Source of the DNA: Euzebyella saccharophila
Lineage (GTDB): Bacteria; Bacteroidota; Bacteroidia; Flavobacteriales; Flavobacteriaceae
Assembly (NCBI RefSeq): GCF_014855495.1
Contig: NZ_JACYFJ010000005.1
Coordinates: forward strand, 1-64,000
DNA length: 64,000 nt
Reading direction: 5' to 3'
The notes beneath the pieces were generated by a model. The model was not told the DNA's origin and ran no database searches. It was given only the letters and a program-made list of their open reading frames with translations. Every line of letters starts with the position of its first letter. The stretch's first letter is position 1. This document shows, piece after piece, positions 51,863 to 60,174 of this stretch. The translations under genes were made by a program, and so were the position numbers.

Positions 51863-52672
51863 ATGATTAAAAATATAACATTGTTTTTATTGGGTACATT
51901 GATACTTAGTTGCAAAGATGCTCCTCAGAAAACAAAAGAAAATAATGTTGCTGCAGAAAACTCGGCCGTTGAAGAAATTAAAGACCACGGCTTTCCCGAG
52001 TCATTCACAAAAGTATTGGATGCCCATGGTACCTTGGCCAAATGGAAAACGAAGCAGACCTTAAGCTATGAAATGCCCAAGCCAGATGGTAAGGAGATAC
52101 ATACCATCGACTTAAAATCGAGACGTGACCGTATCGATATGGGTACCATATTAATGGGTTTCGACGGTTCAAAAATTTGGTTAAAAGACGACAATGCGGC
52201 GTACAAGGGCAATGCTGCGGTGTACCACAACTTGATGTTCTATTTTTATGCGATGCCCTTTGTTTTTGCCGATCCGGGAATAAATTATGGCGAAACCGAA
52301 CCTTTAGAATATGAAGGCAAAAGCTATCCCGGCATCCATATCAGTTTTAATGATGGGGTAGGAGCCTCCTCCAAAGATGATTATTTTCTTCACTACGACC
52401 CTGAAACCTACCAAATGACTTGGTTGGGCTATACTTTTACCTATGGTAGTGATGAGAAGTCAGACAATGTAAAATGGATACGCTACAACGATTGGCAGAA
52501 TATTGACGGGGTATTGTTGCCAAAGTCCATAACTTGGCATAATTATGAGGGTAGAAGCATCAAAGAGGGTAAAGACCCTGTGAAATTTGAGAATGTAACA
52601 TTGGAGACCCAGCAAAAACCTGATGTCTTTTACCAACAACCGGAAAGTGCCAAAGAAGTCTTAAACCCTTAA
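51863..52672 (+). CDS. DUF6503 family lipoprotein
   Basis: The 269-aa protein has a lipoprotein signal (LGTLILSC, Cys17). The mature part (VLDAHGTLAKWKTKQTLSYEM, GFDGSKIWLKDD, FADPGINYGETEPLEYEGKSYP, IDGVLLPKSITWHNYEGRS) is a beta-rich fold common in Bacteroidota and matches DUF6503. It recalls outer-membrane lipoprotein carrier-like proteins, but without firm evidence. It is divergent from the TrmH gene and lies 45 bases before moaD, with which it may be co-transcribed. Function unknown. Confidence 0.8.
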   Translation: MIKNITLFLLGTLILSCKDAPQKTKENNVAAENSAVEEIKDHGFPESFTKVLDAHGTLAKWKTKQTLSYEMPKPDGKEIHTIDLKSRRDRIDMGTILMGFDGSKIWLKDDNAAYKGNAAVYHNLMFYFYAMPFVFADPGINYGETEPLEYEGKSYPGIHISFNDGVGASSKDDYFLHYDPETYQMTWLGYTFTYGSDEKSDNVKWIRYNDWQNIDGVLLPKSITWHNYEGRSIKEGKDPVKFENVTLETQQKPDVFYQQPESAKEVLNP

Positions 52673-52717
52673 ACATTCGCTTTTTTTTGAGTAATTTGGA
52701 GCTCAAATACTAATTTA

Positions 52718-52960
52718 ATGGAGGTACTTTTATTTGGTATTGCCAAAGACATCGTTGGCTCATCTAGTTATACAATCAGTGAAAATGCTGTGATGCCTAT
52801 TTCGGTGGCGGAATTAAAGCAACAGCTGACTACTGATTTTCCGGAGCTGGGAAAACTTTCTTCGTTGGCAGTGGCTGTTAATAGCGAATACGCCGAAGAC
52901 GGGGTTTTACTGCAAAGCCAAGATGAAATAGCATTGATACCTCCTGTAAGTGGCGGATAA
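52718..52960 (+). CDS. moaD: Molybdopterin synthase small subunit MoaD
   Basis: The 80-aa ubiquitin-like protein carries sulfur as a C-terminal thiocarboxylate to form molybdopterin from cPMP. It ends in the essential Gly-Gly (ALIPPVSGG) and has the usual beta-grasp segments (MEVLLFGIAKDIVGSS, LAVAVNSEYA, DEIALIPP). Its stop overlaps the moaE start by one base (TAATG), so the two subunits are coupled. It opens the molybdenum cofactor operon. Confidence 0.93.
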   Translation: MEVLLFGIAKDIVGSSSYTISENAVMPISVAELKQQLTTDFPELGKLSSLAVAVNSEYAEDGVLLQSQDEIALIPPVSGG

Positions 52961-53382
52961 TGGTAGATAAAATCATTGTTGAAATAGTAGATGAATTAGA
53001 CCCTTCCGAGGTTTATCAAGAACTGTCAGATCCAAATAGCGGTGGAATTTGTGTATTTGTGGGTGCGGTAAGGGAATTTACCCAAAACGAGCAGGTTATG
53101 GCTTTGGAGTTCGAAACCTATCAGGGCATGGCCATCAAAGAAATGTCTAAAATTGCTCAAGATGCTATGAAAAAATGGGATTTGAACAAGGTGGTTATAA
53201 GGCATGCCGTTGGTGAAAAGGGGGTGGAAGAACCTGTAGTGGTCGTGGGGGCATCTTCGGCACATAGAGACGCTTGTTTTACGGCTTGCAGGTTTTTGAT
53301 TGACACTTTGAAGGAGACCGTACCCATCTGGAAAAAGGAAATGTTCAAGAATAAATCCGTCTGGGTTTCGGCAACCCCTTAA
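52960..53382 (+). CDS. moaE: Molybdopterin synthase large subunit MoaE
   Basis: The 140-aa catalytic subunit takes sulfur from MoaD and inserts it into cyclic pyranopterin monophosphate. Seen are GGICVFVGAVREFTQNEQV at about 28-46, LEFETYQGMAIKEM, RHAVGEKGVEEPVVVVGASS and AHRDACFTACRFLIDTLKE, then the active-site Lys region PIWKKEMFKNKSVW near the C terminus. All parts needed for activity appear present. It overlaps moaD by one base and is 33 bases before moaA. Confidence 0.95.
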   Translation: MVDKIIVEIVDELDPSEVYQELSDPNSGGICVFVGAVREFTQNEQVMALEFETYQGMAIKEMSKIAQDAMKKWDLNKVVIRHAVGEKGVEEPVVVVGASSAHRDACFTACRFLIDTLKETVPIWKKEMFKNKSVWVSATP

Positions 53383-53415
53383 GATCTATTTACTTTGTAA
53401 GAGAAGGAAGATGAT

Positions 53416-54399
53416 ATGCTGATAGACAACCACGGTAGAAAAATCAATTACGTACGTTTGGCGGTCACCGATCGTTGCAATTTGCGCTGCAATTATTGTA
53501 TGCCTGCGGAAGGCATCAACTTTGCTAAAAGTGACAAGCTTTTTACCATGCAGGAATTGGGCAAACTCAGTGAGCTTTTGGTAGACCAGGGGGTGGACAA
53601 AATCAGAATTACCGGGGGAGAGCCCTTTGTGCGTAAAGATTTGATGGTGCTGTTCCGTAAATTGAGCAAACTTCAAGGTCTTAAAGATATTTCGGTTACA
53701 ACCAATGCTACTTTGATCGGACCTTATATTGACGAGCTTAAAGAATTGGGCATTCTGAATATGAACATCAGCATGGATGCCATTAACAGGGACACCTTTG
53801 AGCGAATAACCCGCCGCAACCAATATGATACGGTGTACGAAAATTTGGTGCGATTGATTTCCGAAGGTTTCAATGTTCGCATTAATTTTATTGCTTTAGA
53901 TGGGCAAAATACCCAAGACATTTTACCGATGTTGGAGCTTGCCAAACATTACAACGTTTCGGTGCGCTTTTTAGAGGAAATGCCTTTTAACGGCGGATCC
54001 AAGAAATTTCAGTCCATCGTTTGGGACTATAAAAAGATATTGGCCCACATTGCGGATGCCTATCCGGATTATTATCAACTGGAATCTCCAAAAACATCCA
54101 CTTCCATTAATTACAAAGTGCCCGGATTCAAAGGCTCATTTGGGGTTATCCCCTCCTTTAGCCGAACTTTTTGTGGGTCTTGTAACCGGCTTCGAATTTC
54201 GGCCACGGGCGATGTCATCACCTGTTTGTATGGAAAACCTAGTATGAATGTTAGAGATATTTTCAGACGTGAAAAAAGTGATGAGCTCGTGAAACAGCAC
54301 ATTTTAGAAGCAGTTGGAAGTCGTGCAAAAACAGGCTTTGAGGCCCAAAAAAAGTATCAAGGTGTTTTTGATAATTCCATGACATCCATCGGGGGATAA
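53416..54399 (+). CDS. moaA: GTP 3',8-cyclase MoaA
   Basis: The 327-aa radical SAM enzyme converts GTP to 3',8-cyclo-GTP, the first step of molybdenum cofactor synthesis. It has the SAM cluster motif CNLRCNYCM at about 17-25, GGEPFVRKDL at about 73, the second 4Fe-4S motif CGSCNRLRISATGDVITC at about 254-271 and the C-terminal Gly-Gly (MTSIGG) needed for activity. It is of normal length. It sits third in the operon, directly before moaC, which uses its product. Confidence 0.96.
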   Translation: MLIDNHGRKINYVRLAVTDRCNLRCNYCMPAEGINFAKSDKLFTMQELGKLSELLVDQGVDKIRITGGEPFVRKDLMVLFRKLSKLQGLKDISVTTNATLIGPYIDELKELGILNMNISMDAINRDTFERITRRNQYDTVYENLVRLISEGFNVRINFIALDGQNTQDILPMLELAKHYNVSVRFLEEMPFNGGSKKFQSIVWDYKKILAHIADAYPDYYQLESPKTSTSINYKVPGFKGSFGVIPSFSRTFCGSCNRLRISATGDVITCLYGKPSMNVRDIFRREKSDELVKQHILEAVGSRAKTGFEAQKKYQGVFDNSMTSIGG

Positions 54400-54432
54400 T
54401 AATTCAATTTAGAGGATAAGAGAACCAAAAAT

Positions 54433-54903
54433 ATGAGCAAACTTTCTCATTTAGATGATGCCGGAAATGCCGCCATGGTAGATGTTTCGAAGAAAAAAAT
54501 AACCGCCAGAACGGCCATTGCCTCTGGGAAGGTGGTTTTTCCATCTGCCGTTTTTGAAGAACTGAGTGCACAGGATTTTTTGGGAAAGAAGGGGAGCATT
54601 ATACAAACTGCCGTAATTGCGGGAATACAGGCAGTTAAAAAAACTTCGGAGTTGATACCCCTGTGCCATCAATTGAGTTTGAGCAAGGTAAAGGTGGACA
54701 TAGTCCCAAGTGATAATTGTTTACTTATTACCTGCACCGTAAAATGCAATGAACGTACGGGGGTGGAAATGGAAGCGCTTACGGGCGTTTCGGTGAGTGC
54801 ACTGACCATTTATGACATGTGCAAGGCACTTTCGCATGATATTGTAATTGGAGAAATTAAGTTGAACGAGAAAACAGGAGGTAAGAGTGATTATAGGTCC
54901 TAA
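54433..54903 (+). CDS. moaC: Cyclic pyranopterin monophosphate synthase MoaC
   Basis: The 156-aa enzyme turns the MoaA product into cPMP. Conserved parts are MVDVSKKKITARTAIASGKV, the active-site region KKTSELIPLCHQLSLSKV at about 69-86 and VEMEALTGVSVSALTIYDMCKAL at about 113-135 (in two stretches), then KTGGKSD at the end. It overlaps the next gene by 17 bases. It is a standard full-length MoaC. Confidence 0.95.
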   Translation: MSKLSHLDDAGNAAMVDVSKKKITARTAIASGKVVFPSAVFEELSAQDFLGKKGSIIQTAVIAGIQAVKKTSELIPLCHQLSLSKVKVDIVPSDNCLLITCTVKCNERTGVEMEALTGVSVSALTIYDMCKALSHDIVIGEIKLNEKTGGKSDYRS

Positions 54904-55483
54904 ATTGTACGGATTGGTCTTAGCCGGTGGAAAAAGCACCCGAATGGGAAAGGACAAAGGTCTTATCCATTACCACGGAATGCCGCAAAGAGAGTATGTG
55001 TACCATTTGTTGGACAGGGTTTGCGAGGAGACTTTTATGAGCGTTCGGCCCGAACAATCCAAAGAGATCGCTTCTGATTTTCAATTGATTGAAGATACGG
55101 ATGAATATAAGGGTCCGTTTAACGGACTTTTATCCGCCCATAAGAAATATCCTGAAGCCGCATGGCTAGTTTTGGCTTGTGACCTTCCGCTAATCGATTT
55201 AAAATCACTTCAAGAATTGATTGCAGCTAGGGACCCTAACGTTTTCGCTACTTCATTTGCACATGAGGAAAATCCGCTACCAGAGCCTATTTGTGCCATT
55301 TGGGAACCTGTAGCCTTGGAAAAGGCTAAACAATATTTGGATGAGGGTAATGGTTCCTGTCCTAGAAAATTCTTGATCAATAGCGAGGTGAAATTGGTTT
55401 TTCCGCAGGATAGTAATGTGCTGATGAATGCCAATTCGGAAGAAGAATACAAAGAAGCCATCGTTAAACTATCCACGGAATAA
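54887..55483 (+). CDS. mobA: Molybdenum cofactor guanylyltransferase MobA
   Basis: The 198-aa nucleotidyltransferase attaches GMP to molybdenum cofactor, giving the bis-MGD form used by DMSO-reductase-type enzymes. The GTP-binding LVLAGGKSTRMGKDKGLIHY at about 9-28 and the metal site LACDLPLIDLKSL at about 96-108 are clear. The start is GTG at 54887, inside moaC; an AGGAGG at 54876-54881 lies 5 bases before it. That purine run also encodes the conserved Gly-Gly of MoaC, so its use as a ribosome site is uncertain. Its stop overlaps the next start by one base. Confidence 0.9.
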   Translation: MIIGPKLYGLVLAGGKSTRMGKDKGLIHYHGMPQREYVYHLLDRVCEETFMSVRPEQSKEIASDFQLIEDTDEYKGPFNGLLSAHKKYPEAAWLVLACDLPLIDLKSLQELIAARDPNVFATSFAHEENPLPEPICAIWEPVALEKAKQYLDEGNGSCPRKFLINSEVKLVFPQDSNVLMNANSEEEYKEAIVKLSTE

Positions 55484-56550
55484 TGGAACGCTACCAAAGA
55501 CAGGTAATCTTGCCCGGTTTTGGGGAAGAGGCCCAGCAAAAACTAGAGAAAGCTAAGGTGCTGGTCATTGGTGCCGGCGGTTTGGGCATTCCGGTGCTCA
55601 CCTATTTGAATTCTATGGGTGTGGGAACTTTGGGTATTGTTGACAATGATGTGGTTTCCATTACTAATTTACATCGGCAGGTAGCTTTTGCCGAGGCGGA
55701 TGTTGACCGACCAAAGGTGAATGTTCTGGCAAGAAAGCTGCGCGAACAGAATTCTGATACCAAGATTATAGAATATCCAATCTTTTTGAATAGAGAAAAT
55801 GCTTTGAGTCTTATTCGAGAATATGATTTGGTGGTGGATGCTTCGGATAATTTTCCCACCCGATATTTGGTGAACGATGCCTGTGTAATGTTAAATAAGC
55901 CATTTATTTACGGTGCTTTACATGGTTTTGAAGGTCAGGTGAGTGTTTTTAACTATAATGGAGGTCCAACCTATCGCTGTCTTTTCCCTACCATGCCTAA
56001 AAGCGATGAGGTGCCCAATTGCAATGATCACGGGGTATTGGGAATTTTACCCGGTATAGTTGGGAATCTTCAAGCCTTGGAAGCAGTTAAAGTCATTACT
56101 GCATTGGGGGAGGCTTTGTCCGGTAAATTGTTGCTTTTTGATGCACTCGGCAATACCTTCCAGAAAATAAAATTTGGGCTGAGGACTGAAAATTTAGAAA
56201 TCAGCGAACTTCAAAGTAGTTATGATTTTGATTGTGAAGTTGGCGTGAATGAAATTTCCGCAGAAAATTTTTCCAATCTTATGGAAACAGATGAAATACA
56301 ACTCATTGATGTTCGTACAGAAAAGGAATTTGCAAGAAACCATTTGTCCGTTGCTAAAAATATTCCCTTGGGAGAGCTGGAAAGCCGCTTAGGGGAAATC
56401 GATTTTAGTTCAACGGCTTATCTTCTTTGCCAATCGGGAATTCGCAGTAAAAAGGCCATAGCAAAACTACAAGAACTGCAACCTATGGCCCAATTGGTCA
56501 ATGTAACGGGAGGTATGAACCAAATAAAATTGCATGCTGCTGAGCACTGA
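55483..56550 (+). CDS. moeB: MoeB/ThiF family adenylyltransferase with rhodanese domain
   Basis: The 355-aa protein joins an E1-like domain (residues about 1-245: VIGAGGLGIPVLTYLNSMGVG, DNDVVSITNLHRQVAF, DASDNFPTRYLVND) with a rhodanese domain (about 262-355) that has the active Cys in LLCQSGIRSKKA. In MOCS3-type proteins this pair adenylates MoaD and hands it sulfur. The structural zinc Cys residues look reduced: the usual PCYRC reads PTYRC, and no C-terminal CxxC is visible between the two domains. It overlaps tauE by 17 bases. Confidence 0.88.
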   Translation: MERYQRQVILPGFGEEAQQKLEKAKVLVIGAGGLGIPVLTYLNSMGVGTLGIVDNDVVSITNLHRQVAFAEADVDRPKVNVLARKLREQNSDTKIIEYPIFLNRENALSLIREYDLVVDASDNFPTRYLVNDACVMLNKPFIYGALHGFEGQVSVFNYNGGPTYRCLFPTMPKSDEVPNCNDHGVLGILPGIVGNLQALEAVKVITALGEALSGKLLLFDALGNTFQKIKFGLRTENLEISELQSSYDFDCEVGVNEISAENFSNLMETDEIQLIDVRTEKEFARNHLSVAKNIPLGELESRLGEIDFSSTAYLLCQSGIRSKKAIAKLQELQPMAQLVNVTGGMNQIKLHAAEH

Positions 56551-57310
56551 AGAGTTTGTACTGCTTAGTTTGGGCTTTTTTGTAATCGCCACGCTCTATT
56601 CTTCGGTAGGTTTTGGTGGTGGCTCCAGTTATTTGGCCCTGTTGACCTTGTTTCTCTCAGGTTTTTTCGCCATCCGCTCCATAGCGTTGGTATGCAATTT
56701 GGTGGTGGTTTCGGGCAGTTCCTATCTTTATTTTAAAAACGGCCATAGCGATTTTAAGAAATTCCTACCATTTGTGTTGAGCAGTATTCCCATGGCTTTT
56801 ATTGGGGCATCGTTCCGGCTACAAGAGCATGTTTTTTTCGTACTCTTGGGGTTTTCACTGGTGATATCTTCCATTTTTTTGGTATGGCAGACATTTACTT
56901 CTTCTAATACAAGCGATAAAGTAAAATCCTACCCCAAGTACCTTACCGCTGTTTTGGGTGGTGGCATCGGATTATTATCCGGTTTAGTAGGTATTGGCGG
57001 GGGTATTTTTTTAGCGCCTATTCTAAATCATTTACAGTGGAATAAATCCATTAAAATTGCTGCCTTGGCCAGTTTTTTTATCTTGGTAAATTCCATTAGT
57101 GGCTTGGTGGGCTTGGTTCAAGGAGAAATGTTAAATTTGCCATGGAAAGAAACTTTAGGTCTTGTAGTGGCCGTGCTTTTGGGCGGTCAGTTAGGAATTC
57201 GGCTAAGTTTAAAGCGACTTTCCCCTAATGGAATAAAAAGGGTTACAGCCTTTTTAGTTTTTGCGGTGGGCATTCGAATATTGATAAAATACCTACCCCA
57301 CTTATCCTAA
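56534..57310 (+). CDS. TauE/SafE family membrane transporter
   Basis: The 258-aa protein has about eight membrane segments arranged as two related halves with Gly-rich turns (YSSVGFGGGSSYLALLTLF at about 22-40 and LLSGLVGIGGGIFLAPIL at about 146-163). The family moves sulfite, sulfoacetate or other sulfur-containing anions across the inner membrane. As the last gene of the molybdenum cofactor operon, overlapping moeB by 17 bases, it may carry sulfite made by a molybdoenzyme or an oxyanion; this is inference. Family certain, substrate not. Confidence 0.88.
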   Translation: MLLSTEEFVLLSLGFFVIATLYSSVGFGGGSSYLALLTLFLSGFFAIRSIALVCNLVVVSGSSYLYFKNGHSDFKKFLPFVLSSIPMAFIGASFRLQEHVFFVLLGFSLVISSIFLVWQTFTSSNTSDKVKSYPKYLTAVLGGGIGLLSGLVGIGGGIFLAPILNHLQWNKSIKIAALASFFILVNSISGLVGLVQGEMLNLPWKETLGLVVAVLLGGQLGIRLSLKRLSPNGIKRVTAFLVFAVGIRILIKYLPHLS

Positions 57311-57352
57311 GTCTCCCCATTTTCGAATGGAAACCGTTAAAAGAAAAGTAGA

Positions 57353-57970
57353 TTGAAAACATTGTTGCATCCGGCGTATTTGCCCAATATTCAAACATTC
57401 GCTAAAATCGTTTCAGAAGAAATCTGTTGGGAGGTAGAAGATAATTTCCAAAAACAGACCTTTAGAAATCGCTGTTATATTGGCACTGACCAGGGGAAAC
57501 ATATGCTAAGTATTCCTATAAAACATGTTGGTGGTTCCCAAGGCAGGCAGAAGTTTAAGGATGTAGTTTTGGATTATTCCGGAATGTGGTCGAGACAACA
57601 TTGGAGAACCCTGCAAACGGCCTATAGAACTTCACCCTTTTTTGAATTTTATGAAGATGAATTGGCACCAATTTTTGAAAAGCAACATAAGTTTTTGTTG
57701 GACTTGAACCTATTTGCCATCGAAACTATTTGTGATTGTTTACAGGTGGAAATGCCAGAGAATAAAACAGAAGAGTTTATTCTGCATCCTGAAAAGTTAA
57801 ATGACCAAAGGGTATTGGTCAACGCTAAGAAAAAGACGGTTGTTGATTTTCCGGTCTATAATCAAGTATTTGGTGACAGACACGGTTTTTTGCCCAATTT
57901 AAGCATAGTGGACCTGCTTTTTAATGAAGGAACAAGTGCCTTATCCTATTTAAAGCAGCTAGACATTTAA
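57353..57970 (+). CDS. WbqC family protein
   Basis: The 205-aa protein matches the WbqC family: LLHPAYLPNIQTFAKIV near the N terminus, FRNRCYIGTDQGKHMLSIPI, QHWRTLQTAYRTSPFFEFYE at about 83-102 and the C-terminal NLSIVDLLFNEG. WbqC-like proteins occur in polysaccharide gene clusters, but the activity is not established. The apparent start is TTG at 57353, with an A/G-rich stretch before it. It lies 42 bases behind tauE and may be an extra member of that unit. Confidence 0.85.
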   Translation: MKTLLHPAYLPNIQTFAKIVSEEICWEVEDNFQKQTFRNRCYIGTDQGKHMLSIPIKHVGGSQGRQKFKDVVLDYSGMWSRQHWRTLQTAYRTSPFFEFYEDELAPIFEKQHKFLLDLNLFAIETICDCLQVEMPENKTEEFILHPEKLNDQRVLVNAKKKTVVDFPVYNQVFGDRHGFLPNLSIVDLLFNEGTSALSYLKQLDI

Positions 57971-57976
57971 ATTGTT

Positions 57977-58288
57977 ATGTTACGATTTTTGGTCCATTAC
58001 GGCATTCACTTTTTAGTGCCTGTTCTCGTAGGCTTCTACTTTTTTAAGGACAATCGTTTAAAGGCTATTCTTATTCTTTTGGCTGGTATTGTCATTGATG
58101 TTGATCATTTATTGGCCACACCCATTTTTGAAGCTAACAGGTGTAGTATTGGGTTTCATCCCTTGCACAGTTATTGGGCTATTGGATTATATGTAGTCTT
58201 ATTCTTTTTCAAGAAAACTAGATTAGTGGGATTGGCATTGTTGATACACATCGTGGCAGACATATCAGACTGTCTTCTAATGCCTTAA
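57977..58288 (+). CDS. DUF6122 family small membrane protein
   Basis: The 103-aa protein has about three membrane segments (GIHFLVPVLVGFYFF, AILILLAGIVIDVDHLLATP, SYWAIGLYVVLFFF). The polar motif IDVDHLLATPIFEANRCSIG and FHPLHSYW recall membrane metal-dependent hydrolases of the YdjM/DUF457 group. It follows the WbqC gene by 6 bases and overlaps the convergent nuclease-like gene by 12 bases at the 3' ends. Function unknown. Confidence 0.82.
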   Translation: MLRFLVHYGIHFLVPVLVGFYFFKDNRLKAILILLAGIVIDVDHLLATPIFEANRCSIGFHPLHSYWAIGLYVVLFFFKKTRLVGLALLIHIVADISDCLLMP

Positions 58289-59302
58289 ATCAAATGTGGA
58301 CATAATAGGAAAGTGATCTGAAAATTTGTCATCGTAATTCTTGTGTGATTTAATTTCAAAATGGTCATCGGCAAAAATAAAATCGATTCTAAAAGGCAGA
58401 AAAAGTAAATCGTAAGTTCTGCCTAAGCCTGTTCCTTTTTCAATAAATGTATCTTTCATATCACCCTTTAAAAGGTGGTAAGTAGAACTAAATTGAGTGT
58501 TATTAAAATCGCCACATAGCAAAGTGGGGTAGGGACTATTATTTTTATGTTGTTGTACAAGTTTTGCCTGGTTCATTTGTCTTTTAAATCGATGGTTGAC
58601 CTTGTCATAAACGTATTCAACAGGCTTTGAACGAACATTTCCTGATCCTGGTGTTACTCCCAAAGACTGCATGTGAACATTATAGACCCTGATAGTATCG
58701 CCTTGGTATAAAATATCGGTGTAAGAACCATTGTTGATACTGTTCTTGAACTGAATCGTTTCCGCTTTGATAATAGGATATTTAGAAAAAACACCCAAGT
58801 GCACTTTGTTGCTATCGTAGAATTTATCAAGGAAGGAGTAGGGGTAGTCCAAGAATTCAGGCTTCATGCTGATGCCCACTTCTTGAAAACAGATGATATC
58901 GGGTTTTTCTAAGGCTATTAGCTCTGTAATTTTTTCTCTGGTGTTAACGGATCGGTCAGCTTCCAAACGGTTAAACCCCCTCACGTTATAACTCATTACC
59001 TTTAAATCCCCAAGGCTTTTATTTTCTTCCCCAAAACTTGGTTTTATAAAGGTGCCTAGAACTAGATATCCCACTACCAGAATGATGAGAGAGGTGAGCA
59101 TTTGTCTTTTCCTTTGCAGCAACCAATAGAGAAAAAACAGGAAATTACCAACGACCAAAAAGGGCACTACCAACCCCAAAAAAGTAAGGAAAGAGAAAAA
59201 ATCATAGGTTAGATATGGAACTGCGCAGGCAATTAGCAGTAAAACCGCTACTAAAATATTAATGGAATAAACGAGCTTATTGAACCAAGAAAGTCCCTTC
59301 AT
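58277..59302 (-). CDS. Membrane-anchored endonuclease/exonuclease/phosphatase family protein
   Basis: The 341-aa protein has three N-terminal membrane segments (about 10-85) and then a full nuclease/phosphatase domain: LKVMSYNVRGFNRLEADRS at about 103-121, KPDIICFQEVG with the metal Glu at about 133-143, YNVHMQSLGV, LLCGDFNNTQFSST at about 262-275 and KFSDHFPIMSTF at the end. The catalytic residues are intact, unlike in the broken homologue at 31529. The domain faces either side of the membrane. It is the last gene of the mutL-rhomboid cluster. Confidence 0.9.
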   Translation of the reverse strand: MKGLSWFNKLVYSINILVAVLLLIACAVPYLTYDFFSFLTFLGLVVPFLVVGNFLFFLYWLLQRKRQMLTSLIILVVGYLVLGTFIKPSFGEENKSLGDLKVMSYNVRGFNRLEADRSVNTREKITELIALEKPDIICFQEVGISMKPEFLDYPYSFLDKFYDSNKVHLGVFSKYPIIKAETIQFKNSINNGSYTDILYQGDTIRVYNVHMQSLGVTPGSGNVRSKPVEYVYDKVNHRFKRQMNQAKLVQQHKNNSPYPTLLCGDFNNTQFSSTYHLLKGDMKDTFIEKGTGLGRTYDLLFLPFRIDFIFADDHFEIKSHKNYDDKFSDHFPIMSTFDLRH

Positions 59303-59306
59303 ACAT

Positions 59307-60173
59307 CTATTCTTCCTTACCAGCCTTAAAAAGAAAATCCTTTTCGGCCTTGGTCAAACTTTCATAACCAGATTGACTGATTTTATCTAAAATGGCATCA
59401 ATTTTCTTTTGTTGGCTTTGCTTGTCGTAATTGGAGGCGTTGGTGTTTGAAGATTTTCTGTTTTTGTAGACCGTTTTCAAGGGCGATTTCTTCTCTCTCT
59501 TTTTGAATAAATTCACGATTCCGTCTACAAGTTTGGAAAATCCTTCACCTATATCCACCCCGTTATATAATTGTCTGGCATACATATATCCCAAGAATGC
59601 ACCGCCCAAATGGGCCAATCTCCCTCCTACATTGCCTCCCAAAGGAATTTGAACCAAATCCATCAGGACCACAAAAACACCGATATGCCAGAGCTTTACA
59701 TTAAAAAAGAGCAATTTCACTTCCTGATTGGGAATATAGGTGCATACAAATATCAAAACAGCCATTACACCTGCTGAGGCACCAATAAGAGAGGTGTTGA
59801 TACCAACTAAAGCAGGGAAAATATTATAACTTAAAAGGAATAAGAGACCACCTAATATTACCCCGAGAAAATATACGTTTAAGAATCGCCTGCCATCAAA
59901 AAGGTTCAGTAGAATACGACCTGCAACATATAAAATATACATGTTCCAAAGTATATGAAAAATACCTCCATGGAGAAAGGAATAAGTAATAATGGACCAA
60001 GGTTGTATCAGAAAATCGAAAAAATCCTTTGGCAGTGCGAACCAGTCCTCTACCGTTGGGCTGATCAGTGCCGTAATAAGACCCATTACAATAAACACCA
60101 CTACATTAATGGCGATAAGCTTTTCTGAGACACTCAGCCGGGCGTATTGATATTTTAGACCTCCGTTGTTCAT
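59307..60173 (-). CDS. Rhomboid family serine protease with C-terminal extension
   Basis: The 288-aa protein has six membrane segments with the rhomboid active site: the Asn of GGIFHILWNMYILY at about 71-84, the Ser of LIGASAGVMAVL at about 131-142 and the His of GRLAHLGGAFLGYMYA at about 180-195. A basic linker and a DUF6576-like tail (LDKISQSGYESLTKAEKDFL) follow. It cuts membrane proteins within the bilayer; its substrate is unknown. It lies one base after a second rhomboid gene, so the pair is co-expressed. Confidence 0.93.
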   Translation of the reverse strand: MNNGGLKYQYARLSVSEKLIAINVVVFIVMGLITALISPTVEDWFALPKDFFDFLIQPWSIITYSFLHGGIFHILWNMYILYVAGRILLNLFDGRRFLNVYFLGVILGGLLFLLSYNIFPALVGINTSLIGASAGVMAVLIFVCTYIPNQEVKLLFFNVKLWHIGVFVVLMDLVQIPLGGNVGGRLAHLGGAFLGYMYARQLYNGVDIGEGFSKLVDGIVNLFKKREKKSPLKTVYKNRKSSNTNASNYDKQSQQKKIDAILDKISQSGYESLTKAEKDFLFKAGKEE

Positions 60174-60174
60174 C

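Noticed and set aside
54876-54881. AGGAGG as a proven ribosome binding site for mobA
   Set aside because: The bases encode the conserved Gly-Gly of MoaC, and Bacteroidota rarely rely on such sites, so it is noted only as possible support.
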